From assembly GCF_026262505.1 (NCBI RefSeq), contig NC_067203.1, positions 18,953,411 to 19,017,410 on the forward strand: a stretch of 64,000 nucleotides of DNA, given 5' to 3'. Shown here piece by piece: positions 21,740 to 32,104 of this stretch. Each line of letters starts with the position of its first letter. Within the stretch, counting starts at the first letter, position 1. The notes beneath the pieces are model-generated. The model saw only the letters and a list, made by a program, of their open reading frames with translations. It did not search any database and was not told where the DNA came from. The position numbers were made by a program, and so were the translations under genes. The stretch is from Trichomonas vaginalis G3. Lineage: Eukaryota > Parabasalia > Trichomonadida > Trichomonadidae.

Positions 21740-21971
21740 ATACTATTAAATGTTATCATATTAATACTATTAAATGTTATCATATTAATACTATTAAATG
21801 TTATCATATTAATACTATTAAATGTTATCCTATTAATACTATTAAATGTTATCATATTAATACTATTAAATGTTATCCTATTAATACTATTAAATGTTAT
21901 CATATTAATACTATTAAATGTTATCATATTAATACTATTAAATGTTATCATATTAATACTATTAAATGTTA
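21740..21971. repeat. 24-bp minisatellite
   Basis: About 9.7 tandem copies of the unit AATACTATTAAATGTTATCA plus four bases, nearly perfect, with a single A/C variation in two copies. The array begins eight bases after the BspA-like stop codon. A unit length divisible by three keeps a frame open on both strands, but it is probably not coding. Confidence 0.92.
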
Positions 21972-22066
21972 TAATTAGAACAAACTTTTTAACATGAATA
22001 AATTCACTGATATAATTAATATAATATCTTTAACTAAAATACAAAAAATAATAACAAAATATACAA

Positions 22067-25000
22067 TTACAATATCTTAATTACTTTGACCGCTTCTTCG
22101 AAATCCTGGAATTCGTTCATCTTCTTCATTAAACTCAGAACATCCATCTTCCTCTCTTCCATCAGTCTGGAGAAGAGTTCTCTAAGGGAGTGAGGTGGAG
22201 CAGTGACACAAAGAAGTCTACGAACTATTTCTATCAAAATAATCTCTCTCAAATCATCAGAAACTCTTTCAAAAAGTGCCAAAACTAATTCCATTGCGAA
22301 TCTCGTGTGGCAGTTGTTGTATCTGACATGATCCAAGAGAGAAGAGAAGAAATAGATCGGAGAGACAGGAACAAGCATGGTTAAGAGCTCCAAAACCATG
22401 TTTGTCTTGGAAAATCTTTCATGAGAAATTGTCCACGTCTGAATAACAAACAGAACAAATTTCCAGAGTAATGAAACATCTTTCGAAATGATTTTCTTGA
22501 AAATTTCGTAAATTTGTTTCATCATCGAAGATTGAACCGTAGTAACTCTGTCCATGATGATCGCTTCTGTCTTAGACTTCAGAATACGTAGTTCTTGAGT
22601 GTCCCCAGGTATAACTGATACTGGAGGAGGAAGCATTGGATCAAAATTCGGAGGAATTGAGGATAAAATGATGTTTCGGAGCTGGATGAACCTCGGAGGG
22701 ACACTTTCAAGGATAATGAGATGGAAGGAAACAACAAATTCCGGATAACTGTCGCATATTGTCGTAATAATTCTGGCAACAGGGCGATAGAAGCCATCTG
22801 GGAAGTTAATTGCGAGTTTGATGATGCATATGATGAATCTAAGGCAGAAATTGACGCATTCGAGGTCAGCTGATTCGATCATTGCTCCAAAAACTTTCGG
22901 ATGGAGAACTAACTGGATCCAGGATGTTACGAAGTCTGGGATCTTTCCAGGTGATGTCTTTGTGAGGAAAGGAATCAATCTGTTCGGACTAAAATCTCCG
23001 ATACATGAAAAAATTTCATGGCAAACGCAAACAATTCCTAATTGATGGGATACAATCGTTGAGGAATTAATTTGGTCCATTGTTCGGAGGAGACCATTCA
23101 AGATTACATCATTTGACACTTTTTCGAGAATTGAGGGAATTAAAGCGATGAAGCATTCTATGGCAGAATAGTCCTTGTTATCTTCTCTGACGCTTCCGAT
23201 AAGGATCTGGATGATGGCAGCTATCTGCATGGCCGTTCCCGTACCAAATTTGTTGAGGAAATCTTTACGAGTATCATCATCAGGCTGTTTACAGAAGAGT
23301 AGGAAGGCTCTGAGCACGGAAATGTTCGATCTATCTACAGAAGGCAAGTCTGTCTTGGAATTGGTCGGTCTCATGCCTGTTAATGCGTACAAAGAAGTGA
23401 AATTCGCTCTGGGATATAAACGTTGGAGCTTGAAAATGTGGGGCATCATTCTTCTGATCATGGGAAGTGCAATTGGACCTGTCTGAGGATTAGTTAATAT
23501 GTCTGAATACAAAGTATTGATATCTTGAGGGGAAATACAGCTATGTTTGATGAGCGCTGTGAGCATATTGTAATTAGGAAACGCATAGCGTAGTTTTTCT
23601 GGTGCTAATTTGAACGGAGGATAAACTAATTTTGCTAATATTCTACAGGCTGTTCCTGATAGGACAGAATTGTTCGAAAGCCCCATAAGTATGGCGCAGT
23701 CGATCAATGTGTTATGGAGACCGCCTGTTCTTGGCTCTGGAAGACAAATTGAATTTCCTCGGCCGACGAAGTAATATTTCCTTACAAAACTTGCTGTCCT
23801 TATTACCTCCTGCATGTACTGAGGGAATTTCTCTGGGTTAGGAGCGAAATCGAAGAAGTTATCCACTCTTTCTTGAGAATTTGAGACAATTGCGTCTTTT
23901 TGGTACGGACCAAGGAAGTAAAGTTGGTTTTTCGGATCCAGCTGGAAGACACAATGTAAATCAAAGGAAGTGGGATCAACTTCTATCGTTCTTGTGAGGA
24001 ATATAGAAATATCAGTTCCAATTAAGGCCGCAAAAGCCTGGACTGACTGGTAAACGTCAAGTCTGACACCAGGCTGATTGATAAATGCGGCCATTACTTG
24101 TAAAAAGCTGACAGTATATGGACAAGGCAATTGGTATATGGAAGAAGCCCTGGAAAAATATCCAGCGAGTAGTATGACTGCTTCGTTGAAGCATCCGAGC
24201 TTAATTGAGTCTCTAAGTATCTTGTAAAGATCGATATAGTAAATAGGGGGCGGCGGACCTTGAGAAATGGAAAGCAAGCCAATCCACATACCAATCTGAT
24301 GTAGTTGTGCATGAACGGAGTACCTTTCCCATCCGATTTTTGACTTTCCATCTGAAATTGCATTTGAAAGTAAATGTTTTGCATAAGCGCATACGGCTTC
24401 GAGAAGTACGGACGGAGGGCTGAGTATTGAATCGGGAATTTGTGTGTTTAATACGTAAGAAATCAAGTAATGTCGGCGATGTTCTTCTGGCATCAAATAG
24501 GAAGCCTGCACGCACTCTTCAAGTGTAAGTTTGAGAGGAGGCTCGCTTATTGATTTGGTAATTGGCGGCAAATCGAGATGCAAATTCTGAGTTAATGGAA
24601 TTATTCCGATTGGACTAGGAATAGAAAATTGATTTTTAGGTTGGAAGCCTTCTAACGGTATAGCATTTTCGAACGTTTGATTTATTAATATGAATAAATC
24701 GGAATGTCGAAACCGAAATCCTGGAATTGCAATAACATCTTCCAGAAAACTTAAATAACGATATCCAACCGGGATAACTTCGTTTAGAAATGCAATACAA
24801 CATTGCTCTCCGTAAAACGTATTCTTATTTTGCAATAAAACACTCATATAAAGTTGAAGAGTTGGTGCTTGAATCAAATTGTTAATTGCAAACCATCCAA
24901 TGATGGATGCATATTCAGGTGTTGGAGGTCTTTCGAGAAGAATTCTGAGTAAACATGCTAATTCGAGTTTTCTTCCTGAAATTAAGTCATCGAGACACAA

Positions 25001-25105
25001 TTGATATATTTCCTGTAGCGGACGTGATAATATATGCTTACAGCTGTTTATCATTTCTGGAGTGAAATCTCTCGCGGATGAAGTTGGAAAGAGAATTTTC
25101 GACAT
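22067..25105 (-). CDS. NOT1: NOT1, scaffold of the CCR4-NOT deadenylase
   Basis: A 1012-residue cytosolic scaffold of the CCR4-NOT mRNA deadenylation complex. I chose the ATG at 25105 (MSKILFPTSSARDF). The MIF4G-like CAF1-binding domain is visible near residues 255-400 (LHQIGMWIGLLSI, then IDLYKILRDS). The C-terminal NOT1 superfamily domain is clear from about 690 on: HLIILESVPPRFIQLRNIIL corresponds to the family's signature of proline, arginine and IQLRN, and DFVTSWIQLVLHPKV precedes it. At about half the length of fungal and animal NOT1 (around 2000 residues or more), it lacks most of the N-terminal HEAT region. It is intact and host-like. Confidence 0.85.
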   Translation of the reverse strand: MSKILFPTSSARDFTPEMINSCKHILSRPLQEIYQLCLDDLISGRKLELACLLRILLERPPTPEYASIIGWFAINNLIQAPTLQLYMSVLLQNKNTFYGEQCCIAFLNEVIPVGYRYLSFLEDVIAIPGFRFRHSDLFILINQTFENAIPLEGFQPKNQFSIPSPIGIIPLTQNLHLDLPPITKSISEPPLKLTLEECVQASYLMPEEHRRHYLISYVLNTQIPDSILSPPSVLLEAVCAYAKHLLSNAISDGKSKIGWERYSVHAQLHQIGMWIGLLSISQGPPPPIYYIDLYKILRDSIKLGCFNEAVILLAGYFSRASSIYQLPCPYTVSFLQVMAAFINQPGVRLDVYQSVQAFAALIGTDISIFLTRTIEVDPTSFDLHCVFQLDPKNQLYFLGPYQKDAIVSNSQERVDNFFDFAPNPEKFPQYMQEVIRTASFVRKYYFVGRGNSICLPEPRTGGLHNTLIDCAILMGLSNNSVLSGTACRILAKLVYPPFKLAPEKLRYAFPNYNMLTALIKHSCISPQDINTLYSDILTNPQTGPIALPMIRRMMPHIFKLQRLYPRANFTSLYALTGMRPTNSKTDLPSVDRSNISVLRAFLLFCKQPDDDTRKDFLNKFGTGTAMQIAAIIQILIGSVREDNKDYSAIECFIALIPSILEKVSNDVILNGLLRTMDQINSSTIVSHQLGIVCVCHEIFSCIGDFSPNRLIPFLTKTSPGKIPDFVTSWIQLVLHPKVFGAMIESADLECVNFCLRFIICIIKLAINFPDGFYRPVARIITTICDSYPEFVVSFHLIILESVPPRFIQLRNIILSSIPPNFDPMLPPPVSVIPGDTQELRILKSKTEAIIMDRVTTVQSSMMKQIYEIFKKIISKDVSLLWKFVLFVIQTWTISHERFSKTNMVLELLTMLVPVSPIYFFSSLLDHVRYNNCHTRFAMELVLALFERVSDDLREIILIEIVRRLLCVTAPPHSLRELFSRLMEERKMDVLSLMKKMNEFQDFEEAVKVIKIL

Positions 25106-25272
25106 CCAGAAAGGAAAACTGACAAATAAATAAGAGGGGTACAACTATTAGAAAAATCGACAATTTAACTTTACAAATGTAAATACAAAAACGTCAAATT
25201 TCTTAAAATTACCACCATCTTAAAAAAATCTATGATTTACTTTTTTTTAAATTACCACCAAATTAATATAAA

Positions 25273-26726
25273 ATGAGCGAAGAGATTGTTCCAGATTTTG
25301 AATACATTATAGCCCATGTCAAAGATTACATTGAAGAAGGCATGTTCTTTAACATATTCAGGCTCGAAGATATCAAAGTTATACTTAAAAATTCAACATT
25401 AACTACTGATGAGTTCGATTATCTTCTCAAACAATCTACTTCAACAATCAGTGCAGAGAATTTATATTTGTGCATTCAAAAAGCAAACGTTTCTATCCAA
25501 AGCACTGAAGATGTAGTCTCTGTTCTGAGATCATTAAAAAAGTGCATGAAACTCAAAATGTTTAACGGCATTATTAACTTTTTAGTTCATAAAAAGAAAG
25601 AGATATTTAATTCTACAGAGAAAATCAAAAATCTTCAAAAAGAGTTAAATGAAATTCGAAATCAAAAACAAAAAAGTGACGATGAGATAAAATCACTTCA
25701 ATCTCAACTCAATCTTATTAATGATGCAAATGGTCAGAGAGAAATTCTATCAAAAATCACAGAACTTAAGAATTCCAATGATTTTGAGCTTGTTTACAAT
25801 TTTCTCGATGAACTTTCTCAAATATTTTTTTCAAAAGCAGTAGAAGAAGGACTTTGGAAAAAGATAAATCACAATGGTGATAATGTACTTCATGTTGCAA
25901 GTCAAAAAGGAAATCTTAGACTTGTTAAATCTCTTATTTTCTGTGGCTGTGATAAAGAAGCAAAGACTAAAAATGGAAAAACTCCACTCATTTATGCATC
26001 AGAAAAAGGTCATTTTGAAGTTGTTCAATATCTAATCTCTGTTGGAGCTAATAAAGAAGCAAAGAATACTTTTGGATATACTCCACTCATTTATGCATCA
26101 TATAATGGTCATCTTGAAGTTGTTCAATATCTTATCTCTGTTGGAGCTAATAAAGAAGCAAAGAATACTTTTGGATATACTGCACTCACTTCTGCATCAT
26201 CTAATGGTCATCTTGAAGTCCTTCAATATCTTATCTCTGTTGGAGCTGATAAAGAAGCAAAGACTAAAAATGAACAAATATCACTCATTTCTGCTTCAAA
26301 AAATGTAAACTTAACATTATTAAATATCTTATCTCTGTTGGAGCTGATAAAGAAGCAAAGACTAAAGATGAATATACTCCACTCATTTATGCATCATATA
26401 ATGGTAAACTTGAAGTCGTTCAATATCTTATCTCGATTGGAGCTGATAAAGAAGCAAAGAATAATGGTGGATATACTCCACTCATTTATGCATCATATAA
26501 TGGTAAACTTGAAGTCGTTCAATATCTTATCTCGATTGGAGCTGATAAAGAAGCAAAGAATAATGGTGGATATACTCCACTCATTTATGCATCATATAAT
26601 GGTAAACTTGAAGTCGTTCAATATCTTATCTCGATTGGAGCTGATAAAGAAGCAAAAACAAATGATGGAAAATCTGTCATGGATGTTACTTCAAGTTCTG
26701 TGAGAAAATATTTATCATCAATTTGA
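25273..26726 (+). CDS. Ankyrin-repeat protein with near-identical tandem repeats, one frameshift
   Basis: The protein starts MSEEIVPDFEYIIAHVKDYI and begins with the about 180-residue N-terminal domain typical of trichomonad ankyrin proteins, which contains a coiled coil (KIKNLQKELNEIRNQKQKSD). About nine ankyrin repeats follow (GYTPLIYASYNGHLEVVQYL). Close to 26298-26310, after a run of six A, one base appears to be missing relative to the repeat consensus. The repeats then continue in the next frame to a stop at 26724-26726 (KYLSSI). The last repeats are almost identical at the DNA level in 99-bp units, so the array was recently homogenised. The frameshift could be an error or real decay. 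Confidence 0.85.
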
Positions 26727-26944
26727 TTTAATGGTTCATAATTGAAGTTTTTTTCCTTCATAAAAATATTTGGTCTTGGCTCTCTCATTATGATATTTAG
26801 AATTGGTATCTGATTTAGATATTAGATTCATAGTTAGTTTGAACTACACTTATAACGTCATCTAGTTTTTAAATAGACATATAAATCGCTGCATTGCATT
26901 TGGTTGTTGTTTTTCTATAATGTAGTATATCTATTAACAAGTAT

Positions 26945-27356
26945 AAAGAGCAATTCTTTCATGTTTTTGATCTTTATCAAATTCTTCTTTTTCGGTTAAT
27001 GTGATGAATCTCTATAAGTCATTATACACAATTTCTCTGTAAATTGTATTTTCTGTATGAATATTGAGATTTTCTAATTGAATTGTTTCGAAATTATCCA
27101 ATTTATTTACTTTATTTCCATATTCTTTATAAATTAGGTATCTAACAGTTAATGGAACACTGATTTCTTCGTTTGCTTGATAATTATCATATATGAGTAT
27201 GACAAGAGAAAAATAAGGTCTTGTATAGGGATTATTGAATGGTACGATATCTAATATGCCATTTATAATACTATAAGGAAGACGTTTCTTTGAATCAATC
27301 AATTCTGTTTTGAAATTGCTTTCATTCAATGAAAATATAATATTCTTACGCATCAT
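26945..27356 (-). pseudogene. Relic of ankyrin-protein N-terminal domain
   Basis: A 114-codon frame (MMRKNIIFSLNESNFKTEL) ends near NIHTENTIYREIVYNDL. It matches the N-terminal domain of the ankyrin gene at 31040, which has DIHTENTIYRAIMLNDV. Coding similarity continues past the stop in another stretch (FITLTEKEEFDKDQK versus FIFFTEREGFNKYQN). No ankyrin repeats follow. It is a truncated, decayed gene copy. Confidence 0.75.
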
Positions 27357-27472
27357 TCAATATGTGCACATATTTATATTGTCAGTTCCATCTTAAACTC
27401 TTCTGCTAGTAAAATATCGATACCAGAATTCTCCTCAAATAATTGGATAAAAAAACGGATTTTTATTTGGAA

Positions 27473-29368
27473 ATGGAAATCGCTTTCAAACGGCAAGGCT
27501 TGTCATTGGAAGTGATAAATCCAGATGAAATCCCGGAAGATGCAACGTTTATAGACTTATCAAATAACAATTTCTTATCAATTCCACCAGAAACTTTTAT
27601 ATCAAAAACAAAAGTTTTCAAATTCAGTATTGCAAATAATATTCTCACTGATTTATCGTTTTTAAGATGTTTTGAAGCACTTGTATCACTTGATATAAGC
27701 TCAAATCAATTAGAAATCGATGAATTACTTCAAATTCGTCATATTTACATTATATTCCTAAATGCGCAAAAGAATTCATTCGTAGACAAACTAAAAGATA
27801 ATCCGTTAACACTTATTATTATATTAAAACGTGCATGGATCATCAATGGTACATTTGTGACAGATTATGCCCGACAAATTGCAAAACAGTACAAGAAAAC
27901 TCTTGAATTTGGTGAGTCAATTCTAAATGCTCGGCGAGAAAAGCTTTCTGAGCATAATACAGCTTCGACCACTCAAGCAGCGAAGCATTTCCTTATTGGA
28001 ACGTCATTTAAGTTTCAAGAACCAGGTAAATTCATAACTCCTAGTGGAAGATACGTCAAAGATTTAGCAAATCGTCCACAAATAGAAAAATTAAAATATT
28101 TACATCAAAATTATCCAATAGATGTACCTACTGGAACCTTCTCTGACTACTTTGCGATAATTTTAGGCATTCTATCCTATCAATGGATGAATGTTCCAAT
28201 AAGTACAATTCCAAGACTTTTATCTCGAGGATTTTGGGGTACAATATCATCAGAAATCTCTGATTTAGAGGAATGGAGATTGTGGGTATTATTGTACCAC
28301 CTTTCCCAGCAAATGTGCAATGGTCTTGCCATTGAAAATGAACTTTGGCAAGCATTGAAGGTTATTAACTATATTAAGACAGGAGTTCAGCCAACAATCG
28401 GATCAATACCACGTCTTATTGTCGCCGCATTCCTATTTAGAGCAATGGATCCGTCAGAACTCCAAGATTGCAAAGATATAATTATTTATCAAAATTTAAG
28501 GCAAAAATGTAATTTTACTTCACTTGATGAGAGTCTTGAGACCATTCATAAAGAAATATTAGGTAATTTGCCAGTTCCTGACAAACATCCCGAAAAAGGT
28601 GAAACAATTGCAGTTATTCATCCACTAACGAAGAAATGGATTAACTGCAAAGCATCTTATATATCTAATGGCCGCATTTTCGCTCAACTTCCAACAATTA
28701 TTTTACATTTACCGCTAAATTGCTTATTTTGGGACGGAAGAGGAGTATGGCGTCAAATGGATACCGTTGATAAAGGAATTCGACCAAAAACTCCTACAGC
28801 TCGTCCAAAATCTGCAATTGTTCCAAGATTATCGGAACAAGCGAGGAATGCTTTCATAACTGCGAGCAAAACCGACCAAAATGCAATTGCTAGTACAATT
28901 GCCAATGACTTCCATGTCCCAATTTCGCTTGTTGACACAAGCCGAACAAGAATTGCTCCATCTGACTCTTCCAAAGAGATAAAAAAAGTTGTTTTGCCTG
29001 TATTTCAAACAATGGCAAGACCAGAACCAGTTAAAACTACAGCTCCTCAGCCAAAAACGATGCCTCGAGATTTTCGAGGAATTGTTGATCCTTATTGTCC
29101 GAAAACACCAATTGTTCATCGAAAAACACCTTCAAGACCAACGAACCAAGTCATCCAGAACGTTGTAAATGTTTGCCTTGGCCATGAATTGAGAAATGGA
29201 ACGCATTTGCGAAAATTCCACGCGAAAGTCTACAACGAACTGACCAAAAAGGTTAAATATGTCTGGATTAATGAAGATGAAATTAGTCCGGCTGATGTTG
29301 ATAATCTTTGCGCATTATATCGCTCTCACATCCAGAAAAAGATGGATGTTATCCATGATATTTTTTAA
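27473..29368 (+). CDS. Leucine-rich-repeat protein with long C-terminal region
   Basis: A 631-residue protein. I chose the ATG at 27473 (MEIAFKRQGLSLEV). Residues about 18-100 form a short LRR domain (IDLSNNNFLSIPPETF, LVSLDISSNQLEI). A helical middle domain rich in Trp follows (FSDYFAIILGILSYQWM). From about 400 comes a basic, Pro- and Thr-rich linker (RPKTPTARPKSAIVPR, then KTPIVHRKTPSRP), and a conserved-looking C-terminal domain (YNELTKKVKYVWINEDEI) ends the protein. I do not recognise the family beyond the LRR. The linker looks suited to phosphorylation or to binding cytoskeleton or acidic partners. Confidence 0.8.
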   Translation: MEIAFKRQGLSLEVINPDEIPEDATFIDLSNNNFLSIPPETFISKTKVFKFSIANNILTDLSFLRCFEALVSLDISSNQLEIDELLQIRHIYIIFLNAQKNSFVDKLKDNPLTLIIILKRAWIINGTFVTDYARQIAKQYKKTLEFGESILNARREKLSEHNTASTTQAAKHFLIGTSFKFQEPGKFITPSGRYVKDLANRPQIEKLKYLHQNYPIDVPTGTFSDYFAIILGILSYQWMNVPISTIPRLLSRGFWGTISSEISDLEEWRLWVLLYHLSQQMCNGLAIENELWQALKVINYIKTGVQPTIGSIPRLIVAAFLFRAMDPSELQDCKDIIIYQNLRQKCNFTSLDESLETIHKEILGNLPVPDKHPEKGETIAVIHPLTKKWINCKASYISNGRIFAQLPTIILHLPLNCLFWDGRGVWRQMDTVDKGIRPKTPTARPKSAIVPRLSEQARNAFITASKTDQNAIASTIANDFHVPISLVDTSRTRIAPSDSSKEIKKVVLPVFQTMARPEPVKTTAPQPKTMPRDFRGIVDPYCPKTPIVHRKTPSRPTNQVIQNVVNVCLGHELRNGTHLRKFHAKVYNELTKKVKYVWINEDEISPADVDNLCALYRSHIQKKMDVIHDIF

Positions 29369-29552
29369 ATGTTTGTTTGTATCTTTTTTTTATGGTTATG
29401 GTTTTCCTCTCATTTTTTTTCTGATCGGAGCAGTGATCTCTTTATACTGTTTACCATGAAATTTGTATTTAAGATGATTCTACATCTAAGATTATATATT
29501 TCATAATATTGATCGCTAATTCTTTGTCTTTAAATTTTCAAGCAAGTTTATG

Positions 29553-29968
29553 AAAAGATGACGAGTAGGTGACAAAAGTGCATACTCTTAAACAACCATC
29601 GGATTTCCGGGTGAAATCGTGACACACTTTCGTCTTTCGTAGGCAGTGGTGGTTGTTACAAAAGGTAACTTCGAATGTAGCGTGAAATCTGCAAAAAAAA
29701 TTCTGAAATTTGAATGGAGAACACAAAAATTGAATAGTTTACGTCAATAAAAAAGAGAAAAATGAAGCCAATGTGTCTCGAACCTAGGACTTAGATAAGC
29801 AATCCCACTGTTTATCACATTACACTACATGCATCTCTCACCTTAGTCAATGAGATCAACTATATGATAACTTTTTCCCCATTATATTCTTGTGGAAAAG
29901 TGACAAATAGCAACTTTGACCCTCTCTCAAAAGATGACGAGTAGGTGACAAAAGTGCATACTCTTAAA
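29553..29968. repeat. 39-bp direct repeats flanking a 340-bp segment
   Basis: The sequence AAAAGATGACGAGTAGGTGA and its continuation to CATACTCTTAAA occur at 29553-29591 and again at 29929-29968, virtually identical. They enclose a segment with a tRNA-like relic. They could be a long target-site duplication, remains of a mobile repeat's ends, or a segmental duplication. Confidence 0.7.
29763..29835 (-). pseudogene. tRNA-like relic with A and B box
   Basis: On the minus strand TAGTGTAATGTG resembles the pol III A box and GGTTCGAGAC the B box, spaced 43 bp as in tRNA genes. The D stem pairs three of four, and an anticodon arm with GCT (serine-type) pairs mostly. The T stem and acceptor stem do not pair, so it cannot be a working tRNA. 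It may be a dead tRNA or the head of a SINE-like repeat. Confidence 0.35.
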
Positions 29969-30176
29969 TTAACCTTAAATGTTTATTTTTCGATATTTTC
30001 GGTATTAACCTTATTGTAAATTTTTCCGGTGATAAATTTATCACACTGAGGTTATTTTTCCGGTGAGATTTTTAACCTTGATTTAATGAAATTAATATAT
30101 ATAAATTTTATTATTTTTAATTTCGAATGAGTATAATAAAATATTTTTTTATATCGTCATAACTCTCATCACTGTT

Positions 30177-30422
30177 GTGATTCCAAATGCGATTATTAAG
30201 GTTCAAGTCGCTAATGTTTTGAATGAAGATAGAGCAGTAAGAATTCTTACAAGGGCAGGTAATCAGATTGTTGAGCAAAGAGCTTCAAAACACGATGAAT
30301 GTTTGAAATTAATTCAACACATTTTGGAAATTGTCGAAAGCCGAAGGATTGAACCTAATGTCCTTATTCCATCTTTGAAGACAATATTAAATTTGGCACA
30401 AAGAAGTTTAAAGGAAGAGTAA
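30177..30422 (+). CDS. Hypothetical coding fragment, no ATG
   Basis: About 81 open codons with normal coding composition (KVQVANVLNEDRAVRIL, then HDECLKLIQHILEIV) end in a short helical tail. No ATG is in frame near the start, and the frame stays open upstream through AT-rich DNA. It could be the 3' remnant of a host gene. I recognise no family. Confidence 0.4.
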   Translation: MIPNAIIKVQVANVLNEDRAVRILTRAGNQIVEQRASKHDECLKLIQHILEIVESRRIEPNVLIPSLKTILNLAQRSLKEE

Positions 30423-31010
30423 GCAAGATTAGATAATTTGGACTTTTTTTAAAATTAATGAATAAACAGTATATTTTTGAAGTGTAAGCTTATTTACCTG
30501 AAGCTATATTACTTAATATAACATTCAAAGTATTATTGCTATTTATTGGAGAACAAATTTATGTAATTTTCACATGAAAATTGATAAATTTGTATTTCCT
30601 TATGATAATCAATTTTTGTATTTGTAGAGAGTCTCCCTGCATGATATCAAGACTTGGCTATTGGTCTTTATCCATTTTTGAAAATTGTATTGTAAATTGT
30701 AAGAATTTCTGAATACTACTACTATAAAATATAATTGCTTATCAATGTATATTCTCCCTGCATGATATCAAGACTTGGCTATAAGTCTTTATCCATTTTT
30801 GAAAATTGTATTGTAAATTGTAAGAATTTCTGAATACTACTACTATAAAATATAATTGCTTATCAATGTATATTCTCCCTGCATGATATCAAGACTTGGC
30901 TATAAGTCTCTATTCATTATGAGTATGACCCCATTTTTTTTTACAAAAAGTGCCGAATTGCAACTTTGTCCCAATCTCAAAAGATGACTTTTCACTCAAA
31001 CTTTCGATAA
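30423..31010. other. Intergenic with 121-bp tandem repeat
   Basis: Besides the tandem repeat at 30632-30915 I see only the short stretch related to the 29.9-kb repeat (about 30956-30987). Confidence 0.5.
30632..30915. repeat. 121-bp tandem repeat, about 2.4 copies
   Basis: CTCCCTGCATGATATCAAGA recurs at 30632, 30753 and 30874, a period of 121 bp, with the whole unit nearly identical in the first two copies and a partial third. No coding potential. Confidence 0.9.
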
Positions 31011-31015
31011 TCATT
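31011..31015 (+). promoter_or_regulatory. Trichomonad initiator before split ankyrin gene
   Basis: TCATT lies 24 bp upstream of the ATG at 31040 and fits TCAYW. A second match, TCACT, lies about 20 bp further upstream. Confidence 0.45.
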
Positions 31016-31039
31016 GAATAGTTGTAAACTACGACATTA

Positions 31040-31800
31040 ATGTCTGATCTTATGGATACTACGAGCAAATATGATGAATTGAGAGGCACCTATAAATATT
31101 ATATCGATTTATATATTGCGTTGTTTCATCTAAAAACTGAAAAAGAAGAAGAATTAATTTCAATTTACAAACTGATCAAAACAGAATTGATTGATTCAAC
31201 AAAATATCTTCCAAAATATATTATGAGAGATATTTTGAGAGTCATTCTGTATAATAATCGTTATGCAAAGTCATATTTGTTTCTGGCGAAACTAATTTAT
31301 GATGATTATCATGTTTCAGAGGTCGACAATATTCCATTCATATCTAACTATCTGTTTAATGAAGAATATCAGATTAAATTAGATAAGTCTCAATATATCA
31401 GAGATAATATAGATGGATTTCTCGATATTCATACAGAAAATACTATTTACAGAGCAATTATGCTTAATGATGTAGAAAATTTCATCTTCTTCACCGAAAG
31501 AGAAGGATTTAATAAGTATCAAAACCTTCAGAGCTGTTTATATCCATTTTCTAATTTTGGACATTCATTACCTGAATTATGTTGTTACCATGGAGCTGTT
31601 GATTGTTTCAAGCTTTTAAGAACGAAATTCAACTCAAGAATAACACCAAAATGTCTCGAATTTTCATTTTTAGGAGGAAATCAAGAGATAATGAGTGAAT
31701 GTTTGAAATATCAGGAACCAGATGAAGAATGCATGAAGTATGCAATTCTTTCACACAACATTGATTTTGTTACATTCTTGATGAATGAATACGAAATTCA
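31040..31800 (+). pseudogene. Ankyrin gene, 5' part, split by the central Maverick
   Basis: About 253 codons (MSDLMDTTSKYDELRGTY) encode the trichomonad domain that precedes ankyrin repeats, with HTENTIYRAI and LPELCCYHGAVDCFK. The coding sequence is interrupted at 31800 by the Maverick. The remainder lies at 55053-56046. One copy of the duplicated ATTCA joins the two host flanks in frame, so the gene was open at the time of insertion. The frame continues into the Maverick TIR for some codons, but that is element sequence. A relic of the same domain lies at 26945-27356. Confidence 0.9.
31796..31800. repeat. Target-site duplication ATTCA, left
   Basis: ATTCA directly precedes the Maverick TIR and recurs directly after the other TIR at 55048-55052. 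Five bp is within the size known for Maverick insertions. Confidence 0.85.
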
Positions 31801-31954
31801 AGTTAGTATACCTAAGTCGTGTACAGAGGCACTGCGCGCCTCCATACACCACTTAGCTGTTTTGACACTTTACAAAACTGGTAACGTATATTTTACAATA
31901 CAACCATAACACCAACTTAACCTTAAATATTTACAAAACCGTCTGACACATAAA

Positions 31955-32050
31955 CGACTTCACTAATGAATTCACTAATGAATTCACTAATGAATTCACT
32001 AACGACTTCACTAACGACTTCACTAACGACTTCACTAACGACTTCACTAA
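31955..32050. repeat. 12-bp tandem array in left TIR
   Basis: About eight units of 12 bp alternate between two versions, GAATTCACTAAT and GACTTCACTAAC. The mirror copy is at about 54798-54893. A frame across it has no ATG, so I treat it as non-coding. Confidence 0.85.
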
Positions 32051-32104
32051 TGAAAAAATAAACGTTTTCACAAACGACTTCACTACTGTAAAAAATAAAC
32101 GTTC

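Larger units (their letters stand above)
29369..30176. other. Intergenic with repeat-flanked tRNA-like relic
   Basis: About 800 bp without a gene. It contains two copies of a 39-bp sequence and, between them, a tRNA-like relic, both listed separately. A further related stretch (GCAACTTTG..CTCAAAAGATGAC) recurs near 30956-30987. Confidence 0.5.

Noticed and set aside
21721-21951. 76-codon frame on the minus strand over the minisatellite
   Set aside because: The 24-bp unit is divisible by three, so an open frame is automatic. No independent sign of coding.
29259-29459. Hydrophobic plus-strand frame at the 3' end of the LRR gene
   Set aside because: Overlaps the end of a well-supported gene in another frame and continues into T-rich spacer.
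29763-29835. Functional tRNA-Ser(GCT)
   Set aside because: The A and B boxes fit, but the T stem and acceptor stem do not pair, so I call it a relic.
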